NCBI RefSeq assembly: GCF_900324485.2
Contig: NC_046642.1
Coordinates: forward strand, 25,784,093 to 25,848,092
Length of the DNA stretch: 64,000 nucleotides
Origin: Mastacembelus armatus
Taxonomy: Eukaryota > Chordata > Actinopteri > Synbranchiformes > Mastacembelidae
Reading direction: 5' to 3'
Of this stretch, positions 51,366 to 62,763 are shown in pieces; within the stretch, counting starts at the first letter, position 1; every line of letters starts with the position of its first letter. The notes under the pieces were generated by a model. That model saw only the letters and a list, made by a program, of their open reading frames with translations, was not told where the DNA came from and did no database searches. The translations under genes were made by a program, and so were the position numbers.

Positions 51366-51918
51366 CATCCATCGTTCCATCATCTATACCTGCTCATTCC
51401 TATTTAGGGTCACAGGGATCTGCTGGAGCCTATCCCAGCACTCTTTGGGTGAAAGGCAGGGGTACACCCTGGACAGGTCACCAGTCCATCACAGGGCCAC
51501 GTAGAGACAAACAACCTCACACACTCACACTCACTGCTATGGGCAATTTAGAGTCACCAATCAACCTGACATTCATGTTTTTGGACTGTGGAAGGAAACC
51601 AGAGTACCTGGAGAAAACCCACACAAGCACAGGGAGAACATGCAAACTCCACACAGAAAGGCCCCTGATGGGTTTCAAACCAGGAACCTTCTTGATGTGA
51701 GGCAACAGTGCTAACCACTAAGGACTGCAAGTCCTTATGAGTTATGAATTTCTGCCCACACTCATCTTATCTGGAGAGGCTCTAAACAGGACTCACAGTC
51801 CTGATAATACTGTACTGATACTGTGACGGAACAGAAAAAGATAATAAATTACAGCACAACACAGAGAAGGTTACTATAAGACTATAAGACAATGCTAACC
51901 ACTAATCCACCCTGCTGC
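51366..51918 (-). repeat. tRNA-derived SINE split by a later insertion
   Basis: ATCC-tailed SINE from 51366 to 51720. It resumes at 51905 with the head complement (ATCCACCCTGCTGC). Between them lies 172 bp of foreign DNA (51721-51892) bordered by TGCTAACCACTA on both sides (51709-51720 and 51893-51904). Confidence 0.75.
51721..51892. mobile_element. Unclassified 172-bp insertion with 12-bp target duplication
   Basis: Begins AGGACTGCAAGTCCTTATGA and ends GGTTACTATAAGACTATAAG-ACAA. No terminal inverted repeats, poly-A tail or Pol III boxes are evident. Identity unknown. Confidence 0.55.
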
Positions 51919-52332
51919 TTAGGATTTGCTTACTGATGCATAATCTGAAGCAGAGGGTTACAGTGATGCACCTATATTGCTGGTGGTCAGCATTAAATGC
52001 TGTGCTTATTTATATATTCATTTATATTCTTTATAACATGCCTTGTCTTTTTATGTATTTCTTTTTGTTTGTTTGTTTGTTTTTTATTCTATGAATCTGT
52101 AATTCATTCAAATAAGGTAAAACACATTCACATTGGATACAGTATGCCAGTAAATCACTGCTGGTTGTGAAATTTTCCCAAATCTTCATAAGCAGCACTA
52201 TGCATTTTTTATCCATCAAAGCACAAGGCCCTTCTTGAAAACAGGGTTTCCTTTTTCCTCCATTTCGAAATATGGATGAAATGTTGGGTAATCTTTTTTT
52301 CAAGACCATGTCAGGAGGAGGAGTCAGTGAGG

Positions 52333-52575
52333 CAGTTGACTTTTTTGTTGCTGCTTCTTGCAAGTTGGGAGTATATAACACTACTTAAACATTGACTGTT
52401 ACTCTTGGTTTACAACCAAAACCAGGATGTGTTGATTTCATTTTGAACATGGTCGTGTATGTGTGCTGACAGTTAAGCTGGCAAAGCCTCTCAATAAATC
52501 AGTGACAAATATATCCATGCTGTGTTCGATGAAAGAGCTTTAATATTTGTGCAATATTAACATAAGATTTTGGTT
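52333..52575 (+). repeat. Duplicated segment, copy A (5' of scoc)
   Basis: CAGTTGACTTTTTTGTTGCT through ATTAACATAAGATTT matches 58374-58643 in the same orientation with few differences. It contains AATAAA at 52493-52499. Confidence 0.85.
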
Positions 52576-52588
52576 TTATTTTTTTAGA

Positions 52589-52699
52589 AGTGATGCTCCT
52601 TTCACAGGAAGAGGAAGAGGAGGAGGAGGAGGAGGAGCTGGATGAGCTGGAGCTGGAGCTGGAGGCTGTGGATTCTCGGTGTCCCACCAACATCACTTA
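52589..52699 (+). other. Acidic open frame, possible exon, unrecognised
   Basis: After TTTTTTTAG (a good splice acceptor) the plus strand reads MLLSQEEEEEEEEEELDELE and LELEAVDSRCPTNIT, then stop at 52697-52699. It could be the last exon of an unknown gene, part of an untranslated scoc 5' exon, or simply a GGA microsatellite. No partner exon was found. Confidence 0.25.
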
Positions 52700-53136
52700 G
52701 AGCGGGTGAACAAACAAAGGCTGTGTGACCCTGTAGAAGCACTTTTCCACTTGCTGTCAACTCTCTGCATTGCAGCGCAGTGTTTTTCACGTCCTCAGGT
52801 ATTTATCCCGGCCTGTAGGTACCGGTTATTCTGGCCTGTGTTAGCACGCTGACAGTCCGCTGATTAGCACCAGGCCGCTGGGTGCTTCATTTGTAGCTGG
52901 CTGGCCTTCTTTATGTGTTTAGCACCGGTTAACAAGACCCGAGCAAGTAAAAGAGACGCTGCTTCTGTGTGTGCTATTGGATTGCTCTGTGTTAGCTTCG
53001 CTCAAGGTTAACAGTCAATATGTTTCTTTGATTCTCTATTCATACCGTAATAATTGATGTGACGTGGGCTGGGTGACGTCACTTAGCCACGGTGCATTTG
53101 CTGAATTCATGGTCATTTTAACATCAAATAGGTGGA

Positions 53137-56100
53137 CAGGATTCACATTTCAGATATCTGTGATGTATTTATGACCAGTCCCATAATTTCAGATATTTGT
53201 GATGTATTTATGACCAGTCCCGCTGAAATTTATGACCAGTCCTGACTATACTTTCAGATATCTGTGATATATTTATGACCAGTCCCATAATTTCAGATAT
53301 CTGTGATGTATTTATGACAGTCCCATAATTTCAGATATCTGTGATATATTTATGACCAGTCCCATAATTTCAGATATCTGTGATATATTTATGACCAGTC
53401 CCATAATTTCAGATATCTGTGATATATTTATGACCAGTCCCATAATTTCAGATATCTGTGATGTATTTATGACCAGTCCCGCTGTACTTTCAGATATCTG
53501 TGATGTATTTATGACCAATCCCATAATTTCAGATATCTGTGATGTATTTATGACCAGTCCCATAATTTCAGATATTTGTGATATATTTATGACCAGTCCC
53601 GCTGAAATTTATGACCAGTCCTGACTGTACTTTCAGATATCTGTGATGCATTTATGACCAATCCCATAATTTCAGATGTCTGTGATGTATTTATGACCAG
53701 TCCTGACTGTACTTTCAGATATCTGTGATGTATTTATGACCAATCCCATAATTTCAGATATCTGTGATGTATTTATGACCAATCCCATAATTTCAGATAT
53801 CTGTGATGTATTTATGACCAGTCCCGCTTTAATTTCAGATATCTGTGATGTATTTATGACCAATCCCATAATTTCAGATATTTGTGATATATTTACGACC
53901 AGTCCTGACTGTACTTTCAGATATCTGTGATGTATTTATGACCAGTCCTAACTGTACTTTCAGATATCTGTGATGTATTTATGACCAGTCCTGACTGTAC
54001 TTTCAGATATCTGTGATGTATTTATGACCAGTCCCATAATTTCGGATATCTGTGATATATTTATGACCAGTCCTGACTGTACTTTCAGATATCTGTGATG
54101 TATTTATGACCAATCCCATAATTTTAGATATTTGTGATGTATTTATGACCAGTCCTGACTGTAATTTCAGATATCTGTGATGTATTTATGACCAGTCCCG
54201 CTGTACTTTCAGATATCTGTGATGTATTTATGACCAGTCCTGACTGTACTTTCAGATATCTGTGATGTATTTATGACCAGTCCTGACTGTACTTTCAGAT
54301 ATCTGTGATGTATTTATGACCAGTCCTGACTGTACTTTCAGATATCTGTGATGTATTTATGACCAGTCCTGACTGTACTTTCAGATATCTGTGATGTATT
54401 TATGACCAATCCCATAATTTCAGATATCTGTGATATATTTATGACCAGTCCCAAAATTTTCAGATATCTGTGATGTATTTATGACCAGTCCCGCTGCAAT
54501 GTCAGATATCTGTGATGTATTTATGACCAGTCCTGACTGTACTTTCAGATATCTGTGATGTATTTATGACCAGTCCTGACTGTACTTTCAGATATCTGTG
54601 ATATATTTATGACCAGTCCTGACAGTACTTTCAGATATCTGTGATGTATTTATGACCAGTCCTGACTGTACTTTCAGATATCTGTGATATATTTATGACC
54701 AGTCCTGACTGTACTTTCAGATATCTGTGATGTATTTATGACCAGTCCTGACTGTACTTTCAGATATCTGTGATGTATTTATGACCAGTTCTGACTGTAC
54801 TTTCAGATATCTGTGATATATTTATGACCAGTCCCATAATTTAAGATATCTGTGATGTATTTATGACCAGTCCCGCTGTAATTTCAGATATCTGTGATGT
54901 ATTTATGACCAGTCCCGCTGTAATTTCAGATATCTGTGATGTATTTATGACCAGTCCTGACTGTACTTTCAGATATCTGTGATGTATTTATGACCAGTCC
55001 TGACTGTACTTTCAGATATCTGTGATGTATTTATGACCAATCCCATAATTTCAGATATCTGTGATATATTTATGACCAGTCCCAAAATTTTCAGATATCA
55101 GTGATGTATTTATGACCAGTCCCGCTGTAATTTCAGATATCAGTGATGTATTTATGACCAGTCCTGACTGTACTTTCAGATATCTGTGATGTATTTATGA
55201 CCAGTCCTGACTGTACTTTCAGATATCTGTGTTATATTTATGACCAGTCCTGACAGTACTTTCAGATATCTGTGATGTATTTATGACCAGTCCTGACTGT
55301 ACTTTCAGATATCTGTGATATATTTATGACCAGTCCTGACTGTACTTTCAGATATCTGTGATGTATTTATGACCAGTCCTGACTGTACTTTCAGATATCT
55401 GTGATATATTTATGACCAGTCCTGACTGTACTTTCAGATATCTGTGATGTATTTATGACCAGTTCTGACTGTACTTTCAGATATCTGTGATATATTTATG
55501 ACCAGTCCTGACTGTACTTTCAGATATTTGTGATGTATTTATGACCAGTCCTGCTGTAATTTCAGATATCTGTGATGTATTTATGACCAGTCCCGCTGTA
55601 ATTTCAGATATCTGTGATGTATTTATGACCAGTCCCGCTGTAATTTCAGATATCTGTGATGTATTTATGACCAATCCTGACTGTACTTTCAGATATCTGT
55701 GATGTATTTATGACCAGTCCTGACTGTACTTTCAGATATCGGTGATGTATTTATGACCAGTCCTGACTGTACTTTCAGATATCTGTGATGTATTTATGAC
55801 CTGTCCCATAATTTCAGATATCTGTGATATATTTATGACCAGTCCTGACTGTACTTTCAGATATTTGTGATATATTTATGACCAGTCCTGCTGAAATTTA
55901 TGACCAGTCCTGACTGTACTTTCAGATATCTGTGATGTATTTATGACCAGTCCCATAATTTCAGATATCTGTGATATATTTATGACCAGTCCTGACTGTA
56001 CTTTCAGATATTTGTGATATATTTATGACCAGTCCCGCTGAAATTTATGACCAGTCCTGATTGTAATTTCAAATATCTGTGATGTATTTATGACCAATCC

Positions 56101-56225
56101 CATAATTTCAGATATTTGTGATGTATTTATGACCAGTCCCATAATTTCAGATATCTGTGATGTATTTATAACCAGTCCCGCTGTAATTTCAGATATCTGT
56201 GATGTATTTATGACCAGTCCCATAC
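53137..56225 (+). repeat. ~3.1-kb minisatellite, 39/42/43-bp units
   Basis: Tandem array of roughly 75 units. Each has a 34-bp core beginning TTTCAGATATCTGTGATGTA and ending TTTATGACCAGTCC, plus a 5-, 8- or 9-bp variable linker: CATAA, CGCTGTAA/C or TGACTGTAC. Core variants alternate GATGTA and GATATA. A shortened unit (GCTGAAATTTATGACCAGTC-C) appears four times. It lies just 5' of the scoc coding exons, probably inside its first intron. Confidence 0.95.
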
Positions 56226-56265
56226 TTTAAATACTAAATACATCACAAATATCTGAAATTTCAGT
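56226..56265 (-). repeat. Inverted partial minisatellite unit
   Basis: AATACTAAATACATCACAAA-TATCTGAAATTT is the reverse complement of the array unit (AAATTTCAGATATTTGTGAT-GTATTT). It lies immediately after the last direct unit, making a hairpin-capable junction. Confidence 0.8.
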
Positions 56266-56538
56266 TGGGAACTGGTCACATTGCAGTTTTGACTTGTCAA
56301 AATGTAATTTTAGATATCTGAAATGTAATTATGGATGTTGAAGTGAAATCTGTTTTATGATTAAACAGCTTGCTATAAGTACTGCCATTTGCACTTACGT
56401 AATTACCATGCTACTCGTCATCTTTTAACGTGTGTTTTTAACTTATAACACCATATTGTATATTTAACATCACTGAATCATCCAGGGGTCCTCAGAGTCG
56501 CAGCCCTGCATTCCAAACGGGAAGACGAGTACTTCACC

Positions 56539-57114
56539 ATGAGCTCAGACGATGGTGAGACAACACAGACACGCACACAACATTACATCCCAGTCAGCCA
56601 GTGTGTGTTATTTTACTATCCTGCTTGACTTACTGTAGGTGACCTGCAGGTGAACCAGGCTGAGCAGGAAGATAAGACCATGCTCATCAATCAGGTGTTG
56701 GAGCTTCAGCACACTTTAGAGGGTACAATAGACACACACTCACAGCCAAACAGTTCAGCAACCAAAAACAAGCACTGAACTTGGAGGAAAGCTGGCAAAT
56801 ACTGCAGAAAGTCAAAGAAGCAATTAAGACGTCCAGGACAGCTGGTTTTATGTGGTCTGCTTTTTTTTTTATTATTATTTTGTTAGTTTTTAGTGCACAT
56901 GATCACACCAAATACCATTTTGCTGCTAAATGCCTGCAATAATGTCTAATAATGTATTTTTCTATGCTCAGACCTTTCTGCCCGAGTGGACGGTGTTAAA
57001 GAGGAGAACCTGAAGCTGAAGTCAGAGAACCAGGTTCTGGGTCAGTACATCGAGAACCTCATGTCTGCCTCCAGTGTCTTCCAGACCACTGACACAAAGA
57101 GCAAACGAAAGTAA
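56539..57114 (+). CDS. scoc: Short coiled-coil protein SCOC
   Basis: Small coiled-coil protein of the Golgi that binds Arl1/Arl2-type GTPases and takes part in amino-acid-starvation autophagy (with FEZ1 and UVRAG in mammals). Three coding exons, 56539-56554, 56639-56722 and 56972-57114, give 80 residues starting [20 protein letters not shown]. The rest, [20 protein letters not shown] through [16 protein letters not shown], is nearly identical to human SCOC and forms one long parallel coiled coil. The frame is open upstream of the chosen ATG in the same exon (VLRVAALHSKREDEYFT), so a longer N-terminal isoform, as in mammals, is possible. Untranslated 5' exon(s) probably lie near 52.6-53.1 kb, which would put the minisatellite in intron 1. 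A polyadenylation signal AATAAA is at 58673-58678. Confidence 0.93.
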
Positions 57115-58373
57115 GCGGAACGTCAGAGATTGTTGACCCAGAACCCTCTGCAGACGGTCCCAGAACCTGATTCCAGTTCGACCTAGATGACTGGACTGGA
57201 CTTGATAATCAACATCATGAACCCCTATGCCTAATCCTAAAACGTGTTTCTCAGTCTGTAGATATGTTTTTCATGTCCTTAAGTGTGTACAGGGCAGCAG
57301 TATTGCACTGATTAAATTAGGATGTACAGCAAAGAAAAAAAGAACGCTCCAACTGAAACCTCTTTACAGATCAGCAGATATGCACCACAGGTGTTTGAAA
57401 TGTAAAAGCTGAATGCACTGTGGGATAAGATAACACTAAAACACTTTCCTCTTTTCAGAAGCATGTTTTAATCTTTAGTCAGCTGAAACTGCCACACCCC
57501 TACACCCACATCTAACTTCATTAAAACCCCAGGAACCTAACTACTGACAGCAGCACCCAAAACATGCTATACATGTGGAGGTCCACGTGCTACAAACATC
57601 CAGCTGTTTAGAATAATATAGGAAATAACAGGTGGTAGTTTTGAAAAATCTTTATCATTTCAGAATAATGCTGCTTTTGGCAAAGATACTCTGGATAGCT
57701 AATGCATAGAATTCCACAGAGAAAATGTTATTAGGAGTGATAATACTAACCTGAACACACAACGTTAGCTCTGTAGGTCATGAGAAATAACCTGTGTCCC
57801 AAACCAAGGGGCAGCATGGGTTAAAGAGCACAGAAGCCCCCCTTGCACAAGTAATATTAGCATGAAAAGTTAGCATGATGTTATATTAGTGATGCTGATA
57901 TGAGATAACACTGATCATGAAGTGTGACAGATTTTTGGAATATTTATTTAACAGTTATAAACAGTTGGTAACAGTGTGAGCTGCTTTAAAACAACTGCAT
58001 CAATCTCAACAGTCCCTGTGTAAAACTATTCAGCTTATTACAATCCCCAGCGCTCTGCCAGATAACAGTGAGTGGGGATATTTATTTTCCATGCATTAAC
58101 TTTGTGGTTTGTGCAGTCAGTGATATCAAGTAAACAACAACAAATCAACTGTAAGCTGCAGTTAAAAATGCTACTGTTAAACTTCCCCTTCTTTGGTTAA
58201 ATGTAGTGTTTGTGTGGTGGAAAGCTGGTGAGTGAATATGTGGACAACTGACACCGCTTTCCTTTTCTTTTTATTATTCAGTTCCCTAAGAATAGTCAGA
58301 ATTCATTTTTTTTTCTTTTAAATGTTTTTTTTTTTTAACTGAAGAGAGGAGGGTCTTAAGGCTTGTTTGAAAA
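57115..58373 (+). other. scoc 3' UTR (long), no gene seen
   Basis: No other gene is recognisable. If AATAAA at 58673 is used, the 3' UTR is about 1.57 kb and includes duplicate copy B. Confidence 0.45.
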
Positions 58374-58643
58374 CAGTTGACTTTTTTGTTGCTGCTTCTT
58401 GGAAGTTGGGAGTATATAACACTACTTAAACATTAACTGTTGGTTTATAACCAAAAACAGGATGTGTTGATTTCATTTTGGACATGGTTGTGTATATGTG
58501 CTGACAGTTAAGCTGGCAAAGCCTCTCATTAAATCAGTGACAAATATATCCATGCTGTGTTCGATGCATAAATGTTGTGAAGCATCATCTATGAAATATC
58601 TTTAACTCTGCTACGTTTGTACATTATTAACATAAGATTTTTT
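58374..58643 (+). repeat. Duplicated segment, copy B (3' of scoc)
   Basis: Direct-repeat partner of 52333-52575. It contains about 35 extra bases near 58568-58610 and reads CATTAAATC where copy A reads CAATAAATC. Confidence 0.85.
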
Positions 58644-58690
58644 TGTTGCCATCCATTTGAGATGATTTGTTTAATAAAGTGATAATCGTT

Positions 58691-59875
58691 TTAGTGGTCT
58701 GTGTGTTTCTGTAGATGAAAACTGTGTATTCATTGAATTCATTGAATCTACAGTGATGGTGTTGATCACTTTACGTGTTTGTTGCTCTGACGTTGAGCAG
58801 ACAGAGATCATTTGAGCATTAAGATGTTTGGGAAACGGCATGTAGCTAATATGCTGTAGTGTGTTGTCGTAGTTTTTCTGATAGTCTCGACATCTAGCCT
58901 GAAGAAGGAAGAGATCCGAACCAGTAATACAGCACACGCAGTAGTGGCACAGTCATTTGAACATGATCTTCTTATGCTATATGTTGCCTGAGTGTTTTTC
59001 ACTCTTGACAAAGCTACACCTTTGACATGGTATCATCTGGGAGGTTAGGACTGGTGTTATTCTCCATTATCTCATAATCAACTACAAAATAAACAATCCC
59101 TGTCTCTCACTATGTTTTGACTTTGTTACTGAAGACAAAGTTGAGTACAGTCTGCAGCAGATTAATCCACGTTTGATGCTTTAGTATTTGTGGCAGCATG
59201 GCATAGGTACAAGAGAGATTAAATTGAACTAACTGTGTTCATGGTACACAGTGCAACAGTGTGGCTCACAGATATGTTATTAATAATTTAGGGCAATAAG
59301 GGAACTCTATAAACACATGAGACAAAATACTTTTATCTGGGTTAGGTTTTCTGTGGGATTTCTTGAGAAACACAGTATACGATATCACCAGCCCTATGTT
59401 TTAATACCAACCTGCACAGCTATGGCTAGTGTTTTGGTGTAGCAAAACTTTACCTTGAAACCGGTTAGTTTGGTTGTTATTCAAAATGATCTAACTTCCT
59501 CATGTCATAGTCAAAACAGAGACCCTCTGCATTTTTGTACATTTGTACCTAGGAACATTTTGCAGTTTTGTATTTCATGGAACTGAGAGTAAACGCCAAA
59601 GAAAGGGCAAATGGATATATTTTGTTTATTTTTTACTACAAAATATAATGTCATGGTGTATTAAATAGCTCATTTATTATCTTGTTTTAACATTGAAATG
59701 TCTTTAAATAACTACTCTGAGCCAGCAATGTGACCTACTCAGTTCAGGAGGGTGAGTTCCCTTTTAAATTTTTAAAATGTACATGTAAGTGACCTCAGAC
59801 AATAATTATGGGTAACTCCTTCTTCACAGATGATGGTCACAATCATTTTAGGCACCTCGTGTCTTCTTTGCAAAA
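58691..59875. other. Intergenic, nothing recognised
   Basis: AT-rich DNA. Short minus frames at 58671-59011 do not resemble known proteins. Confidence 0.45.
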
Positions 59876-60010
59876 ATGGCGCCTGCTGTGAAAATCTTCA
59901 TCCACCGGGGGGAGCAGCGTGTTCAGATGAAGCACCGAGTTGGTTCGAAGTTTATGTGCTCCTCAAAATTTAATGAATATCTGAGGGACAGCAATGAGAG
60001 CAAGTGTTAA
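59876..60010 (+). CDS. Possible small ORF, 44 residues, unrecognised
   Basis: ATGGCGCCTGCTGTG opens a 44-codon frame: MAPAVKIFIHRGEQRVQMKH, RVGSKFMCSSKFNEYLRDSN, ESKC. Composition is protein-like (basic, mixed hydrophobic) and GC-richer than its surroundings. It could be a first exon, a small peptide, or a repeat remnant. No partner exon or homologue comes to mind. Confidence 0.25.
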   Translation: MAPAVKIFIHRGEQRVQMKHRVGSKFMCSSKFNEYLRDSNESKC

Positions 60011-60194
60011 AAGACCACATACAGTATGAATAGTTCAGCTTTCAACATCACTTCTTGCACATTCACCACCTTCAGAACAATCTGCAGGCAGTCAGAGATT
60101 TATTCTTCAGACAGAATGCTGTGAAATAAACCATACTAACTACATCAAAGATGACAATTATAAGACAATTGGTTTTCATTCTTAAAGCCCCATA

Positions 60195-61555
60195 TACACA
60201 CCCTTAGGTTCTGTCGCCTATCCAAGTTGTAGGAACAACAAATAATAACTTGACTTCTAGTTGATCATTTGGAATCAGAAGTGGCTTATATGAAAGGCAA
60301 AGGCCTCTAGATTATGCTTATTTTACCAAAATAAAATCTTATCATGCCTTGATTTTTAATCATTTAATTAGGACAGAAAGTTCAGACTTTGCTTAGACAA
60401 AAGTCTTGTCACTTAACAGAAATAATGTACAGTACAGAACATAAAGTCATGGTGCAGTGGAAAAGAATTAATATTGTGTATGACTCCCATGAGCTTGGAG
60501 GACTGCATCCATACGTCTCGGCAATGACTCAAATAACTTATTAATAAAGTCATCTGGAATGGAAAAGAAAGCATTCTTGCAGGACTCCCAGAGTTCATCA
60601 AGATTCTTTGGTTTCATCTTCAATGCAAAGCCAGAATGTCTTGATACCTCAGGCTGTTGATGTTACCATCCACTCTGCAGATCTCTCGTACGCCCCCATA
60701 CTGAATGTAGCCCCAAACTATGATTTTTTTTCCTGCACCGTACTTGACTGTTTTCTGTGTGAATCTTGGGTCCATGCGGGTTCCAATAGGTCTTCTGCAG
60801 TATTTGCGACAATTGGGATGCAGTTCAATAGATGATTCATCGGCCACTTTTCCAGTCCATCCTTCCTGCAAGCTGTGGGCCTTGGCAAATGCAACACAAT
60901 TTTTTAGCTGTCTTCTGTTTAATGCTGGTTTCTGAGCACTAATTTGGCCATTGAGACCACTGCATGAGAGAATTTGACAAACTGTTCTTGTAGATACAGG
61001 GGTTTCTGGTGACTAGTTGTTATGTAGTTCTGCTGCAGTTGAAAAAGGGCTGGCTCTGGACTGTCGAAACAAATCTCGAACAGTTGTCTTATGGGGTCTG
61101 CCTGACCTGGGCTTGTCATGAACTTCACCAGTTTCTTCAAATCTTTTTCTTAATCCTCTCCACTTGACGTTTAGATACATTAAAGATGTCTGCCACCTCA
61201 GCAGGAGACTTGGTCTCCAGGCTCTTGATGATCAGCACTTTGGTGTGTGGTTGAATGGCATGCTGTTAGGTCAGGATGCATTTCAAATGAAGGTTGGGTT
61301 TGCTGGGGTTCTTCTTCTACACACCTGGGAATGTGTTAATTACAGTATTGGTCACAGGTGATGCTCTAATCTGTGATTGGTTGAATCCTTTAAAGATGTG
61401 GCAAGACTTTTGTCTAAGCAAAGTCTGTCCTTTCTGTCCTAATTAAATAATTATTAGAGGTATAATTCTGATTCCAAATGATCAACTAGAAGTCAAGTTA
61501 TTATTTGTTGTTCCTACAACTTGGATAGGTGACAAGACTTTTGTCAGGGTGTGTA
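60195..61555 (-). mobile_element. Tc1-like transposon with long TIRs, decayed
   Basis: The ends TACACACCCTTAGGTTCTGT and (right, reversed) TACACACCCTGACAAAAGTC open inverted repeats. These continue through TATCCAAGTTGTAGGAACAA for about 100 bp. The minus strand keeps transposase pieces: PGQADPIRQLFEICFDSPEP, GWTGKVADESSIELHPNCRK, VWGYIQYGGVREICRVDGN and a C-terminal ...LDELWESCKNAFFSIPDDF. Several stops and frameshifts; about 1.36 kb in all. Confidence 0.85.
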
Positions 61556-61986
61556 TTACTCTCAGGTGGAATTTGGGTGGGGATCTGCTGTGAGCACACT
61601 TGGCCTGACTGATAGTACCTGTTCAGGCTCCATTAAAAAATGGCACACATAACAGCACATACCAGTTGTGCTGTAGGAAAACAGAATCATGTGGAAGAAA
61701 CCAAAAGATGAAGTCTTGGCACAGCTGAAAACAAACAGCTTTTTTTCTCTCTGCTCTTCCTGTGTGCAAGGCAAGAACCTGGAAACTGGTCTTGGGCCTA
61801 TGTGTCCAACACTGAGCTGGAGATAATGTGGTTAGTGTAGCATTCACACTTGGTAAGAAGGTAAATGAACATATTTCCCCAACAATTGATGACATTCGCA
61901 GAGGAATTTAACCGCTGCTGCATTTTTGTGCTCAATGAGACATGTTACACAGCTTCAGCTAGACTTCCTGCTGCTTCTGTTTGGTC

Positions 61987-62353
61987 CATCTATCCATGGA
62001 CTATACCCGCTTTTTCCTGAAAGCCAGGGTCACAGGGATCTGCTGGAGCCTATCCCAGCTCTCTCTCGGGTGAAAGGCAGGGGTACACCCTGGACAGGTC
62101 ACCAGTCCATCACAGGGCCACATAGAGACACACAAAGACAGACAACCTCACACACTCACTCCTATGGGCAATTTAGAGTCACCAATCAACCTAACATACA
62201 TGTTTTTGGACTGTGGGAGGAAACCAGAGTACCCGGAGTAAACCCACACAAGCACGGGGAGAACATGCAAACTCCACACAGAAAGGCCGGGTTGCGAACT
62301 GACGACCTTCTTGCTGTGAGGCAACAGTGCTAACCACTCAGCCACCATGCTGC
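61987..62353 (-). repeat. tRNA-derived SINE, full length with 13-bp TSD
   Basis: Flanked by perfect direct repeats CTTCTGTTTGGTC at 61974-61986 and 62354-62366. Tail, body and head complement (CTCAGCCACCATGCTGC) are all present. Confidence 0.85.
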
Positions 62354-62763
62354 CTTCTGTTTGGTCATATGATAAAAATTAGATTCCTTTGTGCTGCCTA
62401 GCATGCCACCTGCACCTTATGTAAAACAGGTTATCAGCCTTTGCCTCTCTGTACCCTTTGGCATGCGGGCTCAGCCTACTGGAGGGCAGCCAGTTACCAC
62501 ATTGAAAATGTGAAAGCAGAGTGAGCGAGATGTTCATCAAGCCTGGCCAGCACACACCTGAGGAGAAGTCATCAGCCAAAACACATGAACACACCTGTAT
62601 ATGTACATGTGATTAGGCCTCGCAGAGGAACCCTCCATTCACAAGTGAAGAGGATGTGGTTAGCTCAGCAGATGACATTTTGTGCATAGAATTGCAATTG
62701 TGCAAGTGTGGTTAATCTGACATAATTTTTAAGACACTTCCTGTCTGTGTTTGTTTTAGATTA

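Noticed and set aside
52499-52696. Poly-serine frame on the minus strand
   Set aside because: Antisense of the GGA/GAG-rich stretch.
53137-56225. CRISPR-like appearance of the tandem array
   Set aside because: Linkers are only 5-9 bp and drawn from three recurring types, not unique spacers, and the DNA is vertebrate.
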